A stretch of 64,000 bases of DNA from Isoperla grammatica (Eukaryota > Arthropoda > Insecta > Plecoptera > Perlodidae). The DNA is taken from assembly GCA_945910005.1 (NCBI GenBank), contig OX246749.1, positions 34,622,084 to 34,686,083 of the forward strand, in the 5' to 3' direction. Positions within the stretch are counted from its first letter, which is position 1. Every line of letters starts with the position of its first letter. This document shows, piece by piece, positions 1 to 10,389 of the stretch. The notes under the pieces are model-generated. The model saw only the letters and a list, made by a program, of their open reading frames with translations, ran no database searches and was not told the DNA's origin. The translations under genes were made by a program, and so were the position numbers.

Positions 1-849
1 GGCATAATTACCTTAGGGGTTTCAACTTCTTTCTTGTCCTAAGCTCTCGGCTGGCGGCTGGGCTTAACGGTTCATCATCCATTTTGCGGTGAAATTATAA
101 TAGCAGCAGAACTGTATTCAGTGGCATTTACTAATTATTTGGCCTCCTAACTCAGCCCATGGTCAGATTTCAGATCCCCGTGCAATACCGGTACGAGGTT
201 GTTAATTAAGCGTCTAGGCCTATTATACAAATGCAGCGGCACAACCGAACATGCTGTCACCAACTCTGCCAGCTTAACAAATTTATGATTTAGTATAAAT
301 GAAGCTTAAACATTCCCTTGAATGACAATGACGCACATAATAAAACATTTCGACGTTAAATTATTCACAAATTGTTTATAATGAATGGTTAAAAAAAAAA
401 ACTAAAATTCCGATATTGGCGATATCGATACCAAGTTTAAAAAATTCGATATCGCGATACGATATCGATAATTACATCCGCCATATTGATATGAATTTTT
501 GTATCATTGGGCAGCTCTACTATATTACTTTGTAATACGTGGAAACTGAATAAAACAATTGAATTGAATTGAATTGTATTGTATTTACTGGTAACTGCCC
601 ACACTCAAGTTTAAAATTAAACTTTGTGGACTTTGCTGTTTTTTCCCCCACTTTTATGTAATGATATATGTTGTAAATATCAACTTGTATAAACATGGGA
701 ATAAAATTATGATGGAAAAAACAAAAAAAACAATAATTACCATAGGGACCTGTCATGAATGTACGTTATACTGCATTATATCTAACTTATTTACATTACA
801 ACTAATTACAATAGGTACCGGTACAGTATATCTGTTGACATTACAAGTG
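1..849. other. AT-rich stretch without a gene
   Basis: I see no supported gene. Positions 410-475 hold clustered GATATCG/CGATATCGATA motifs of the kind found near the ends of MITEs, but no partner end was found. Positions 553-582 hold a GAATT/GTATT pentamer run like a LINE 3' tail, similar to the run at 9215-9235. Confidence 0.4.
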
Positions 850-2183
850 AAGAAGTACGTACAGGCAGGGTCTTATGTTTTGGCCCGGCTGTACAGTATG
901 AACGGAGGGCAGTGGCTTCTGCCCGCGTGATATCGAACTCGTTCAAATGTGTTATCAGGACTCGGGTATAGTGTCCACGCAAGGATGCCCAAGTAGGCAG
1001 GGTATTTCGTTTTGGCCCGGCTGTACAGTATGAACGGAGGGCAGTGGCTTCTGCCCGCGTGATATCGAACTCGTTCAAATGTTTTATCAGGACTCGGGTA
1101 TAGTGTCCACGCAAGGATGCCCAAGTAGGCAGGGTATTTCGTTTTGGCCCGGCTTTACAGTATGCACGGAGGGCAGTGGCTTCTGCCCGCGTGATATTAA
1201 AGTCGTTTAAATGGCGTATCAGGACTCTGGTGTAGTGCCCACGCAAGGATGCCCAAGTAGGCAGGGTATTTCGTTTTGGTAGTATGAACGGAGGGCAGTG
1301 GCTTCTGCCCGCGTGATATCGAACTCGTTCAAATATTTTATCAGGACTCGGGTATAGTGTCCACGCAAGGATGCCCAAGTAGGCAGGGTATTTCGTTTTG
1401 GCCCGGCTTTACAGTATGCACGGAGGGCAGTGGCTTCTGCCCGCGTGATATTAAAGTCGTTTAAATGGCGTATCAGGACTCGGGTATAGTGTCCACGCAA
1501 GGATGCCCAAGTAGGCAGGGTATTTCGTTTTGGCCCGGCTTTACAGTATGCACGGAGGGCAGTGGCTTCTGCCCGCGTGATATCGAACTCGTTCAAATAT
1601 TTTATCAGGACTCGGGTATAGTGTCCACGCAAGGATGCCCAAGTAGGCAGGGTATTTCGTTTTGGCCCGGCTTTACAGTATGCACGGAGGGCAGTGGCTT
1701 CTGCCCGCGTGATATCGAACTCGTTCAAATGTTTTATTAGGACTCTGGTGTAGTGCCCACGCAAGGATGCCCAAGTAGGCAGGGTATTTCGTTTTGGCCC
1801 GGCTTTACAGTATGCACGGAGGGCAGTGGCTTCTGCCCGCGTGATATCGAACTCGTTCAAATGTTTTATTAGGACTCTGGTGTAGTGCCCACGCAAGGAT
1901 GCCCAAGTAGGCAGGGTATTTCGTTTTGGCCCGGCTTTACAGTATGCACGGAGGGCAGTGGCTTCTGCCCGCGTGATATCGAACTCGTTCAAATGTTTTA
2001 TTAGGACTCGGGTATAGTGTCCACGCAAGGATGCCCAAGTAGGCAGGGTATTTCGTTTTGGCCCGGCTTTACAGTATGCACGGAGGGCAGTGGCTTCTGC
2101 CCGCGTGATATCGAACTCGTTCAAATGTTTTATTAGGACTCTGGTGTAGTGCCCAGTCCCACGCAAGGATGCCCATGTGCGAC
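850..2183 (-). repeat. 132-bp tandem array of a Rap1/TERF2IP-type Myb exon
   Basis: Ten tandem units are seen. The conserved 'aaggatgccc' recurs at 981, 1113, 1245, 1367, 1499, 1631, 1763, 1895, 2027 and 2165, so most units are 132 bp (44 codons); one is 122 bp and one 138 bp. On the minus strand each unit encodes a TWASLRGHYTRVLIKHLNEF-like segment, which fits the third helix of a Rap1-type Myb domain (family call from the W-x-S-L pattern). The first unit is preceded by a good splice acceptor (exon starts at 2183 after TTATTTCCAG). Its phase matches the donor of the Myb half-exon at 4520, giving GRTW across the junction. The frame stays open for about 330 codons until the 122-bp unit shifts it near 1275. 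It could be a real repeat protein or an amplified pseudoexon. Confidence 0.75.
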
Positions 2184-2259
2184 CTGGAAATAATGTAAGG
2201 AAAGGAAGCATATTAATACATTACCGGTATATGGTAGGAAAACTAACACAACTTAGTCT

Positions 2260-4440
2260 TCTACTTCTTCTTATGCCAACAATTGACCTATTCGGTCATC
2301 ATGCGTTTTCGTGTTTCCCAGTAGAGATAGGATTCTTTTTCTGCCTCCGCCATATCTTTTGGCATTGCATCTCTTATATCTTGGAGTGCCGGGCATCTAC
2401 GTAAGTGCTCCCTGGTATGCTGTTCTGTTGTACATAGTGTGCATGTGCTGGAGTCAGTTATCCCTAGTTTATGCAGGTGTGAAGCTAGCAGATCATGACC
2501 AGTTTCCAGTCTGAATTGCGCCGTCTCAGTCTGCCGATTTCTCCATTTAGCTTTTCTTGTGACTGCTCCTTGCCAGTGCTTGCCTTTGCTTGCCTTCTCC
2601 CATACCTTTTTGATATTGTTGTTAACTGCCGCATTTACATGAGACTTGACGGCATTGTAGGATAGGGGCTTCTTGTCCTGCTTCATCCTGCTCCCCTCTT
2701 TCGCGAGTCTGTCTGCTTCCTCGTTCCAATGAATGTTACAGTGTGCAGGCACCCACTGGAAGGTCACCTTTTTTTCCTGTTTTGTAAGGTCACCTTTTTT
2801 TCCTTGTTTTCCAGCCAAACCAGTAGTCTTTTACACTGCAGTGTCTCAATGTCTCTCTCTACCTTGCTCACAATGGTTTGTATGGCCGCTTTGGAGTCTG
2901 AGAGAATGACTGCTTTAGATATTTGCTGTTCCTTTATTTTGATAAGTGCTACTTTGATTGCCTTGATTTCTCCATCATTATTGCTTCCATTATGTCCTGC
3001 TGGCAATGCTTGCTGGAATACATTGCAGTATACCCCAGCCCCTGATTTTCCCTCCTGGGGCAGCAGACCCGTCTGTATAAACATGCACCCATTCCGGGGT
3101 GGGGTAATGCTTCCCTATATGGGCAATTGTCAGATATTTAAGCTCATTCTCAAGATAATCCGCCTTTTTTTTCTCAATTCCCTCCACCATTAGCTCTTGC
3201 TAGACATCCAGTATAGCAACTCTCATATCAGGTGTGGGAAGCTCCATTCGATCTTGTAAGCCCACCTTGCCCACAGTTTGCTTCTTCAGTTGCTTCACTA
3301 CTGTGATAAATGTAGTGTGTGTTTTTAGCCTCTCGACCGGCTCTCTGTTCCATTCCTCTTTCTCAAGTCTCAAAAGTTTCTCATGTAAACAAATTGCTGC
3401 TTTCTTCCTCCTAGCATCCAATGGTGGGACATTCGCCTGCATTTCCATTGCCACAACAGGGGTAGACTTTGTTGCGCCTGTAGCTATGCGTAGGGCCTGG
3501 TTTTGCACCCTATCTAACTTGATGACGTGACTGTTAGGTGCCGTGATGAGAACCGCATTATTTCAGCACTGGCCGTACACATGTCTTGTATGTTGTTGCT
3601 AGTACATCGGTCGATGCTCCCCAGCTCGCTCCCGCCACTCGTTTCATGAAGGTGAGTCTTCTCTTCCCTGCTTTGCTCATTTTTTCAATTTGTGAGTTTT
3701 TTGTCATTTTAGAGTCCAGAGTCATGCCCAAGTAGACTGTGTTTTCTTCCTAACGTATTGTCGTAGCGCCATACTCCAGTTTGAATTCCGGCTTCGTGTG
3801 GGCCATAGTGTAATAGTCATAGACTGTCTTGGTTTCATTCACCGTCATTCCATCTCTCTCCGTCCATTCTCGCAGCGCCTGCAATGCCTTATTCATCTCT
3901 CCTTCCATGTACTTTGCATCTCCACTAGAGACACACAACACCACATCGTCCGCATACAGCTTTACTTGAACATCACTTCTTTCCTGGATATACATCGCAA
4001 GGTCATTTATACATATTAAAAATAACGTAGGGCTCAGCTCAGCATCTTGCGGTACCCTGCTCCTTGTTTGCCTGTATCTTGATGCCTGTCATTGTATTTT
4101 ACCCTTATAAAACGTTGGCTCAAGAAGATCTTCACCCATCTATACAGATTCTCTGGGACTTCCATAGCTTCCATTTTCTGTAATAGATGCTTCCTGTCCA
4201 CTACGTTGAAAGCCGTTTTAAAATCTACATATACCGCTAGCGTCGAATATTTTTTGTTAAAACCTTCTTTCACTTCTTGCATGATGTACGCAATTTGGTC
4301 CACGGTGCCACGGTGAGATCTGAATCCAGCTTGATGTGGGGTGAGACGACTTTCTGCCTCCAGGTAGCTTCACAGTCGTAGATTTACGAAGTGCTTCATC
4401 ACCTTAGCTATCACGCTGGTTAGGGAGATTGGTCCACCAC
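2260..4440 (-). mobile_element. Non-LTR retrotransposon, RT and RNase H part, decayed
   Basis: On the minus strand, pieces in several frames give an RT domain (PISLTSVIAKVMKH and HQAGFRSHRGTVDQI near 4300-4440, VYVDFKTAFNVVDR near 4200, YADDVV near 3950), then an RNase H domain (VYTDGSA near 3080, LSDSKAAIQT near 2900, WVPAHCNIHWNEEADRLAKEG near 2740). The C-terminal tail has a Cys/His knuckle (CTLC...H...C, about 2400-2450). RNase H after RT points to the I/Jockey-like side of the LINEs. Frameshifts and stops make it inactive. It sits inside the intron between the Myb half-exon at 4520 and the array acceptor at 2183. Confidence 0.8.
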
Positions 4441-4519
4441 TTACTACGTTACAAGAAATGATTTTGGAGGGCACGGACTCAAAAAAAGAATGCTGTCAAT
4501 TGCTAGATTGTTCACTGAC

Positions 4520-4850
4520 CTGGAAGAATTTTCTCTTCTACCATCCTCTTCCACATGTTCTGGCTCCCAACTTGCGTGTATCGCTTACTTTTCATGACGT
4601 ATGCGAGCAACGTTTGGTCTTCTGCCCGAGTGTAAAAGTAGCGATTACTCTGAATTTTTTTTGTCCTCGTACTGCTTGACCTGGAAGAATTTTCTCTTCT
4701 ACCATCCTCTTCCACATGTTCTGGCTCCCAACTTGCGTGTATCGCTTACTTTTCATGACGTATGCGAGCAACGTTTGGTCTTCTGCCCGAGTATAAAAGT
4801 AGCGATTACTCTGAATTTTTTTTGTCCTCGTACTGCTTGAAAATCTGCAA
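4520..4850 (-). pseudogene. Rap1/TERF2IP-type Myb half-domain exon, 161-bp duplication
   Basis: The minus strand encodes RAEDQTLLAYVMKSKRYTQV followed by GSQNMWKRMVEEKILPG, the first two helices of a Rap1-type Myb domain. The exon ends at 4520 with a CCAG/GTCAGT donor in phase 1, which fits the acceptor at 2183 and restores ILPG-RTWASL. A 161-bp unit is present twice (starts 4520 and 4681), and the duplication crosses the donor, so the upstream copy reads through its old splice site and then loses frame. Just upstream, 4845-4905 encodes SWVQKHRPKGTHPF, also found beside the Myb fragment at 13.98-14.04 kb. Both sides are LINE sequence. Probably a pseudogene or captured exon. Confidence 0.65.
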
Positions 4851-4879
4851 CGAAATGGATGCGTTCCCTTAGGCCGGTG

Positions 4880-5880
4880 CTTTTGTACCCAAGACTCACT
4901 TCTCTCTTGCTCTTCCTTAAAAACCCGTGTTGCTTGCTTGAGCACTTCCATCGTCTCTGGGGTTCGTAGCACCTCAGCATCTCTTTGCCCCTTGTTTCTC
5001 TCCTCCATCAGAGATTGTAATTCGCTATTCCAAAATGGTTTGTACTTCTGTACTCGCCCCCTAGGTACATGTTTCACTGCTGCCTCTAGTACAATCTCAC
5101 GGAACTCTTTATATTCTTTGCTTACGTCTTCTGTTTTGTTCCTGCCCATAAAATGCATCTCTGTCTCTCTCCGATACTCCTTCCAGTTGGCCTTTTTAAA
5201 GTTCCAGCTTACTTTTTCTTCCTTTTTATCTCCCTCACATTTCATCTTTGTTAGTAGTAGCATCTTGTGGGCCACGCCAGACGGGCTCTCTTGCTTCATT
5301 ACGCCATATAAGTTTGCATGGCAAAAAGCTAGATCCGGTCTAGTGAGACTACCTGTATTTGAAATGAATGTGTATTGGTTGGGTGTTCCTTCTAATAGAA
5401 TTGAAGGTTTGCTGTCCATGCAGTCTCCCCAAATCTGCATGTATCTCTATATCCCCAACTGATGTTATGTGCGTTGAAGTCTCCTACAACTACGGTGCTC
5501 TTGTCCATCACCAACGTGTCTAGTTTGTTAGTGACATTGTTTGGGGGGTCGTAGACTATGATATATTTTGATTTGGTGTGACCTTTCCTTATCGTTACCT
5601 GCACCAGCTCAATTTTATCGTCTTCTTCCATGGTGTGCAGAATTTCGTACTGTGAGTCCCACTTACACACCAATTATCATGCCTGCAGCAACTTGTCTTT
5701 CTCTTAGGAGGTTGTATATTACACATCCTTGTAGAGCAAGGTCTCCAAGTTTGTCATTATCGGAAATAGAACGCTTCGCAAATAGCGAATGCGTCAATAT
5801 CCCTATTATTTAAGAGGTGGTCAAATTCAACTTGCTTTTCTTGGGTGAATCCACCTGCGTTCCAAAATATAAATGTGCAA
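4880..5880 (-). mobile_element. Non-LTR retrotransposon, APE endonuclease part
   Basis: On the minus strand the start near 5875 reads FWNAGGFTQEKQVEFDHLLN and IDAFAICEA, the N-terminal end of an apurinic-type (APE) endonuclease. Next come VVGDFNAHNISWGYRD (about 5480) and TRPDLAFCHANL (about 5320), typical central and C-terminal APE motifs. A linker, KPFWNSELQSLMEERNKGQRD, runs to about 4900. One frameshift lies near 5640-5760. It is likely the 5' half of the LINE whose RT half lies at 2260-4440, with the Myb half-exon between them. Confidence 0.7.
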
Positions 5881-5884
5881 TCGC

Positions 5885-7145
5885 CCTTATAAGGGCAAAA
5901 TGTTTTTGAAGGAGTTTCCGTTATTATACGCTTCCTTCCTGGATGGTCCAGTTATCCCTTGTACAGATCACAGTCCTAAGTTAGCTGCTCAGTTGGTTGT
6001 CAAGGATGAGGGTGATATATGTCGCGGGATGCGAGTTGTTGCTCGTTCAGGAATTAATAGTGATTGTGGTAGGGTAGATTGCCCCACAGAAATAACCCCC
6101 TTATCAACTCGTGGATGTGTTGTTCAGGAAGACATTGTGGTTATTCGGACTATAGGAGCCTTAAGGGTTCGGATACAATTCGGGGACGTAACGTTGTATA
6201 CGTTGCTTGATTCAGGAGCAGGAGTATCGTGCATTAATGCGGCAAGAGTGCGTTCATGTCCGGCTTAAGCCTATTGCAGGTTTGTTGCTGCGCACTGCTA
6301 ACAACGCTTCTTTGCGAGTAGTGGGCAAAGTTGAAGGAGCTACAGTGTCTATTAGCGGTGTGTCGTTCTTGGCCGATTTTATTGCTGTGGATGGTTTGTC
6401 GGTGGATTGTATTTTAGGGAATGATTTCAGTGTGACGTATGGTGTCGTTATTGACTACAATCAGTTTGGTATATCGGCATGCAATGGCACAGATAATGTT
6501 CGAGTGTCATTTGCGAATGATGCTCTGTGCTATGATCTGCAACAAGAGGAGGCTGAGTCAGCAGAGTTTTTAAATAACATTCAGGTTGACGAGGAAATAA
6601 CTCTGAATCTCGTGGTGTCTAAGTCAATGTGTCTTGCTGCGGGTGCAATTACAGAGGTTCCATTTAAGGTTGATGGTGACATGTGGTGTGAGTCGTATGT
6701 GTTTGAACCAAAGTACACGCCGTTTTACTTGTTATACGGTCGGGAACCAACACTTCCTATCGATGCAGGATTACAGCCAGATTTGCAGCTAGGTGAAGCA
6801 ACGGAGGAGCCATTGCAACAAGTTCGTGAGGCTCGCACGATCGTGCTTGACGTTATCAAGAAGGAACAAGAGAGACAGAAAAAATACTATGACGCTGGCC
6901 ATCGTCAGGTTGACTATGAGGTTGGAGACTATGTCAAGGTGTTCTTTCCTATTCGTAAAGTGGGCCAGGTTGATAAATTTCAGCATTGTTGGCTTGGACC
7001 GTATAAAATTGTGACCAAATTATCGGATTTGACGTACGAAGTTAAGATGAACAAGAAGAGAAAAATAATGACTGATGTCATACATGTTTCCCGTCTCAAG
7101 AAGTATTATGATCCGGCGGAATGGCAGCAACCCTGGCAAGATTAG
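5885..7145 (+). mobile_element. Ty3/gypsy pol fragment: protease joined to integrase C-terminus
   Basis: Positions 5890-6710 encode an aspartic protease region (YTLLDSGAGVSCIN near 6200, VDCILGNDF near 6405), with a frame break near 6230. At about 6715 the sequence jumps directly to an integrase C-terminus (YTPFYLLYGREPTLPID, then QERQKKYYDAGH, VGDYVKVFFP, HVSRLKKYYDP), ending at a TAG at 7143. The whole RT, RNase H and integrase core are missing, so this is an internally deleted element. Its left edge abuts the LINE endonuclease at about 5885. Confidence 0.85.
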
Positions 7146-7716
7146 GAATTGTTTTTATTTTTCAAGAGATCACTGTTGAAGAGTGGACCGGGTCATCACA
7201 TGGACGAGGTGGTTTTTGATCTGTAGTAGGGGTGTTTACACATTCTGAATGCTTTGCGTTATGCGTACGGCCAGTTCAACCACCTTCCACATGTGTATTG
7301 ACCGCAGATCGACGAGATTGCTACGTTTGGCATTTGCAAAATTTCTACGGTACGGAGTGTTTCGACGAGTTAATTTCAACATCTCAAGGAACTCATCGCC
7401 TACAATGTGGCAATATTGTATTGTTGTTGTATTGTATTGTAAGCCTGTACATGCTACTATTGGTTACTCTAGACGAGAGCGTGCAGTACATAAAACACCA
7501 TCCGAAAGAGAGTTGAATGAAACTGATATGTTGGAACGGTTACAAGAATTGGACACAGAGGAAGAGACAATTCAGGAAGCAAAAGTTGTTGCCAAAAGCG
7601 TCGACATTGCAGTGCCAACTTGTGCTAATTCAAACTGTGATAAACTAAACGAAATCACCGTGCCATCAAATGTACCTGGTTTGAGGAGAGTATTGACAGA
7701 CGTCAGGAAGCGTAGT
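7146..7716 (+). other. Unrecognised coding-like segment, inverted copy near 27.3 kb
   Basis: From about 7510 to 7715 the plus strand encodes ELDTEEETIQEAKVVAKSVD and then VPGLRRVL. The same segment is on the minus strand at about 27230-27415 with few differences. I do not recognise the protein. The match ends at 7714, exactly where the BEL/Pao LTR begins, so the LTR element inserted into this sequence. Positions 7146-7510 show nothing recognisable. Confidence 0.45.
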
Positions 7717-8160
7717 TGTTCGCGCCATATTTCATAGTCGCTCGTTTATTTCCGGTGGTTTGACTAGGGTAGTCTATCACGTCATTTCTCTATTTTATCG
7801 TTGTTTTTTCCACTGTCTGTTGTCAGGCTTTCTCCAGTATTGTCTCTGTCAACCTCGGGTGCACTCTGGACTCACTGTCGTTCGTGCGTGTTCGTTCGTC
7901 TCTCGCTGACTTACGTCAGACTCATTTCTCGGCTTTGTGATTATCCTTTGCTTATTCCTATCTTTTCTTCCTTCATCTTGCTTTAGTATTACACCCCTAA
8001 CTATACAGCAAGTATCAAGTCTTCTGCGTCACCTGTTCACAACGTCATCCACCGAAGCTTCTCACCGCAATGTAAGTTCTATTTCTCTTCTTTCTCATGT
8101 ATCTCTCTCTACCAAAAAATACAGTCCACTATTGCTATCTTCAGGGCAAACGCCCCTACA
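7717..8160 (+). mobile_element. BEL/Pao 5' LTR (proposed)
   Basis: The segment starts TGTTCGCGCC and ends CCCCTACA, the TG...CA form expected of an LTR. It is followed by a primer-binding-site-like TGGTCCGTCCTGACCGG at 8165-8181 and, after a leader, by a BEL-type gag at 8499. Its left edge coincides with the end of homology to 27.23 kb. No second LTR is seen in the window. Confidence 0.5.
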
Positions 8161-8498
8161 AATTTGGTCCGTCCTGACCGGATGTTTATCAGTTCAATTT
8201 ATCAGTTCGACTCTCTTCTAGTGCAAATTATTCTCGCTGATAATTTGTATTCTGAGTCACGTTTAGTCTCGCTGCTTTCCGCATTTCTTAAACTTACCGG
8301 CCTATCTATAGTAAGCATTGCTGAATGGTTTCACCCTAGCTCTGGGCCGCTCCTCTCCGATTTGCCTCACGATTACTCTCGTTGTACTTCTGTCATAACA
8401 AGGGTAGTATTTTTTTCTCGTGTTTGCTCTGTATTCTGCTCTGTAATTCGATTACCCCTGTTGTTTCTCGTATTGTTCATTGTATTTTCTTATCCATT

Positions 8499-9210
8499 AT
8501 GGAAGCTGAACAAAAACTTCTTGTCTCTCGCCGTCAGAATGTATTCGCTAGTGCACAATGACGCATTCGCTGACTGACAACCAGCTGATGTGTATTCTGT
8601 CAAAGATCGCTTCGAAAGGTTAGCAACAATAGAATCGAAATTCAAAGCGTCCAATCAGATATCGAAAAGTTAAATGCGAAGCTTGTGTCCCCCGCATTAT
8701 CCATTGAAGTGGACCAAGTTCAAGCAAGCTTCGAGACTTTACTTTTTGGCGCTCAAGCACGCTACCGTGCCGCCGAAAAACTTATAAGTCAAAATAATTT
8801 CGTATCTGCGCCTGTGGCTGAACCTACGCAAGCCAAATCTCTTGTACAATTACCAGTCATTGACTTGCCTAAGTTCTCTGGTGACATATCGAAATGGACA
8901 GAATTTTACTCTCTATTTAAATCTCTGATTGATGATACAGTGAAACTTCTTTATAAAGAACGTCTTTATAACAAAATGATCTATATAACAAACTGTTTTT
9001 GAGGTCCCAAAAGGTTCTTATGCATGTAAAGGTACCCTCTTTATAAAGAAATGTTCTTTACAAAATAATAATCGAGCCCCCAAGAGTTCGTTATAAAGAA
9101 GTTTTACTGTAATGACTCATTAAGCAATGTGCTAAAGCTTCATTATTTCAAATGCTCGTTGTCCGAACAACCTCTCGCAATAGTTTCGGAATTTCAAATT
9201 TGTGATGAAA
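8499..9210 (+). mobile_element. BEL/Pao gag fragment, interrupted
   Basis: A start at 8499 reads MEAEQKLLVSRRQNVFA. After frame damage near 8560-8600 the sequence continues as a coiled region (RFERLATIESKF, EKLNAKL) and then the BEL/Pao gag signature LPKFSGDISKWTEFYSLFKS at about 8865-8925. A mariner-type MITE interrupts it at 8938-9109. The gag resumes at 9112 with NDSLSNVLKLHYFKC and ends near 9210, where unrelated AT-rich sequence begins. Confidence 0.75.
8938..9109. mobile_element. 172-bp mariner-type MITE in BEL gag
   Basis: Terminal inverted repeats begin CAGTGAAACTTCTTTATAA and, read from the other end, CAGTAAAACTTCTTTATAA. TA flanks both sides (8936-8937 and 9110-9111). Removing the element and one TA restores an uninterrupted gag frame (ID-DNDSL). 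A TA target and CAGT ends fit the Tc1/mariner superfamily. It has no coding capacity. Confidence 0.85.
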
Positions 9211-9645
9211 GCTATTCAATTCAATTCAATTTAATTTATTAGACATTAACAGGTACATATTATTTCCAGATATTTTATCATTTAATCAAGGCAACCACAT
9301 AAGTAAAGAATCCTTGTTCGTGGTTGCCCTGTTACAAGTTTAGTCTTTAATATTTAATTGATAAAAAAATAGACAATTTATACTTAAAAACTAATCCTTC
9401 TTACTACTAGTAGAAGCAATGTTATTTTATTGACAATGTTAGCTCTGACAACGCTATGGTATGATATGATAAAATTGCTATGGATACCAATTTGTGCTGA
9501 CATAATTTTTAACAATATAACATTCATATAATGTTAAAAATAAAATAAAGATACAACTGACAAAATACTATTGTCATAAAATAAGAGGGCACTTTGAAAT
9601 TCGTTAAAAAAAAACTCCGAATAACAGTATTTTATAATAATGTGA
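9211..9645. other. AT-rich sequence, no gene seen
   Basis: It opens with a TCAATT pentamer/hexamer run (9212-9235) like a LINE tail. Otherwise it is AT-rich with nothing recognisable. Confidence 0.4.
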
Positions 9646-9960
9646 TCTTTTTTTTTTTATCTTATGCCAAAAGTTTGATTTTTCAATCATTTTTCTTCCT
9701 AGCTATCCAATAAATATGTGCTTCCTTCTCTGGCCCGCTCAGGTTATTTGGCAGGGGGTCAATGTCAGATTTAAGTGCGGCACAGCTGAGGAGATGTGCT
9801 CTGTCCTGAAAACCTAATGTACATAATTTGCAAGTTGCTGGTTCCTTTGTTATTTGAAATCGACTCAAGTGGTGCTGCAGGACATCGTGTCTTGTGGCCA
9901 GCCGAAACTGCGCTGTTGCCACTTTTCTTGACCATGATTTGTCCGGCCCTTTGAGTGATT
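9646..9960 (-). mobile_element. 5'-truncated LINE 3' end
   Basis: The minus strand encodes the LINE C-terminus TAQFRLATRHDVLQHHL, a Cys knuckle (CKLC...H...C) and EAHIYWIARKK. It is followed by a short 3' end and a poly(A) (plus-strand T run at about 9650-9658). It is homologous to the tails at 2300-2560 and 13430-13850. Only the last 90 or so codons remain. Confidence 0.75.
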
Positions 9961-10389
9961 AATGTTATCTTAACTAATAAAATCTAATAACTACGAATAA
10001 CAAACTAAAACAAACACTTTTATAACTTTCAAAAGTTACATTCAACTCATCTGGACGTATTCAACTCAACTCATCTAACAACTCGAGAAAAGAAAAGACT
10101 CAAAAGCAGAATTGTGTTTTTTAAGAAACGATAAATAATTGGCACGGGTTTTTAATCGTTAGATGGTTATTTTGAGTAAGCAGTTATCCTATTTAACTTT
10201 TTTTATTCGTTACAGCGTTGAGGTTTGAGAGTTAAAATGTTTTCTAATTTATTAACTGATAATGAGCAAATCCACTTATGCATTTGGTTACTAAGTAAAA
10301 ATAGATGTTGAACAATTTCGTAATTCTTGTGGGACTTGGTTGTACAATTTTGGCCCTAGGTATGCAACTTGTTTTTGTGCTAGAGTTTT
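9961..10389. other. No gene seen
   Basis: AT-rich sequence between two LINE fragments. The right part (from about 10240) may be the 3' untranslated region of the LINE at 10396-13165. Confidence 0.35.

Noticed and set aside
1465..1740. 91-codon plus-strand ORF
   Set aside because: Shadow of the 132-bp Myb array.
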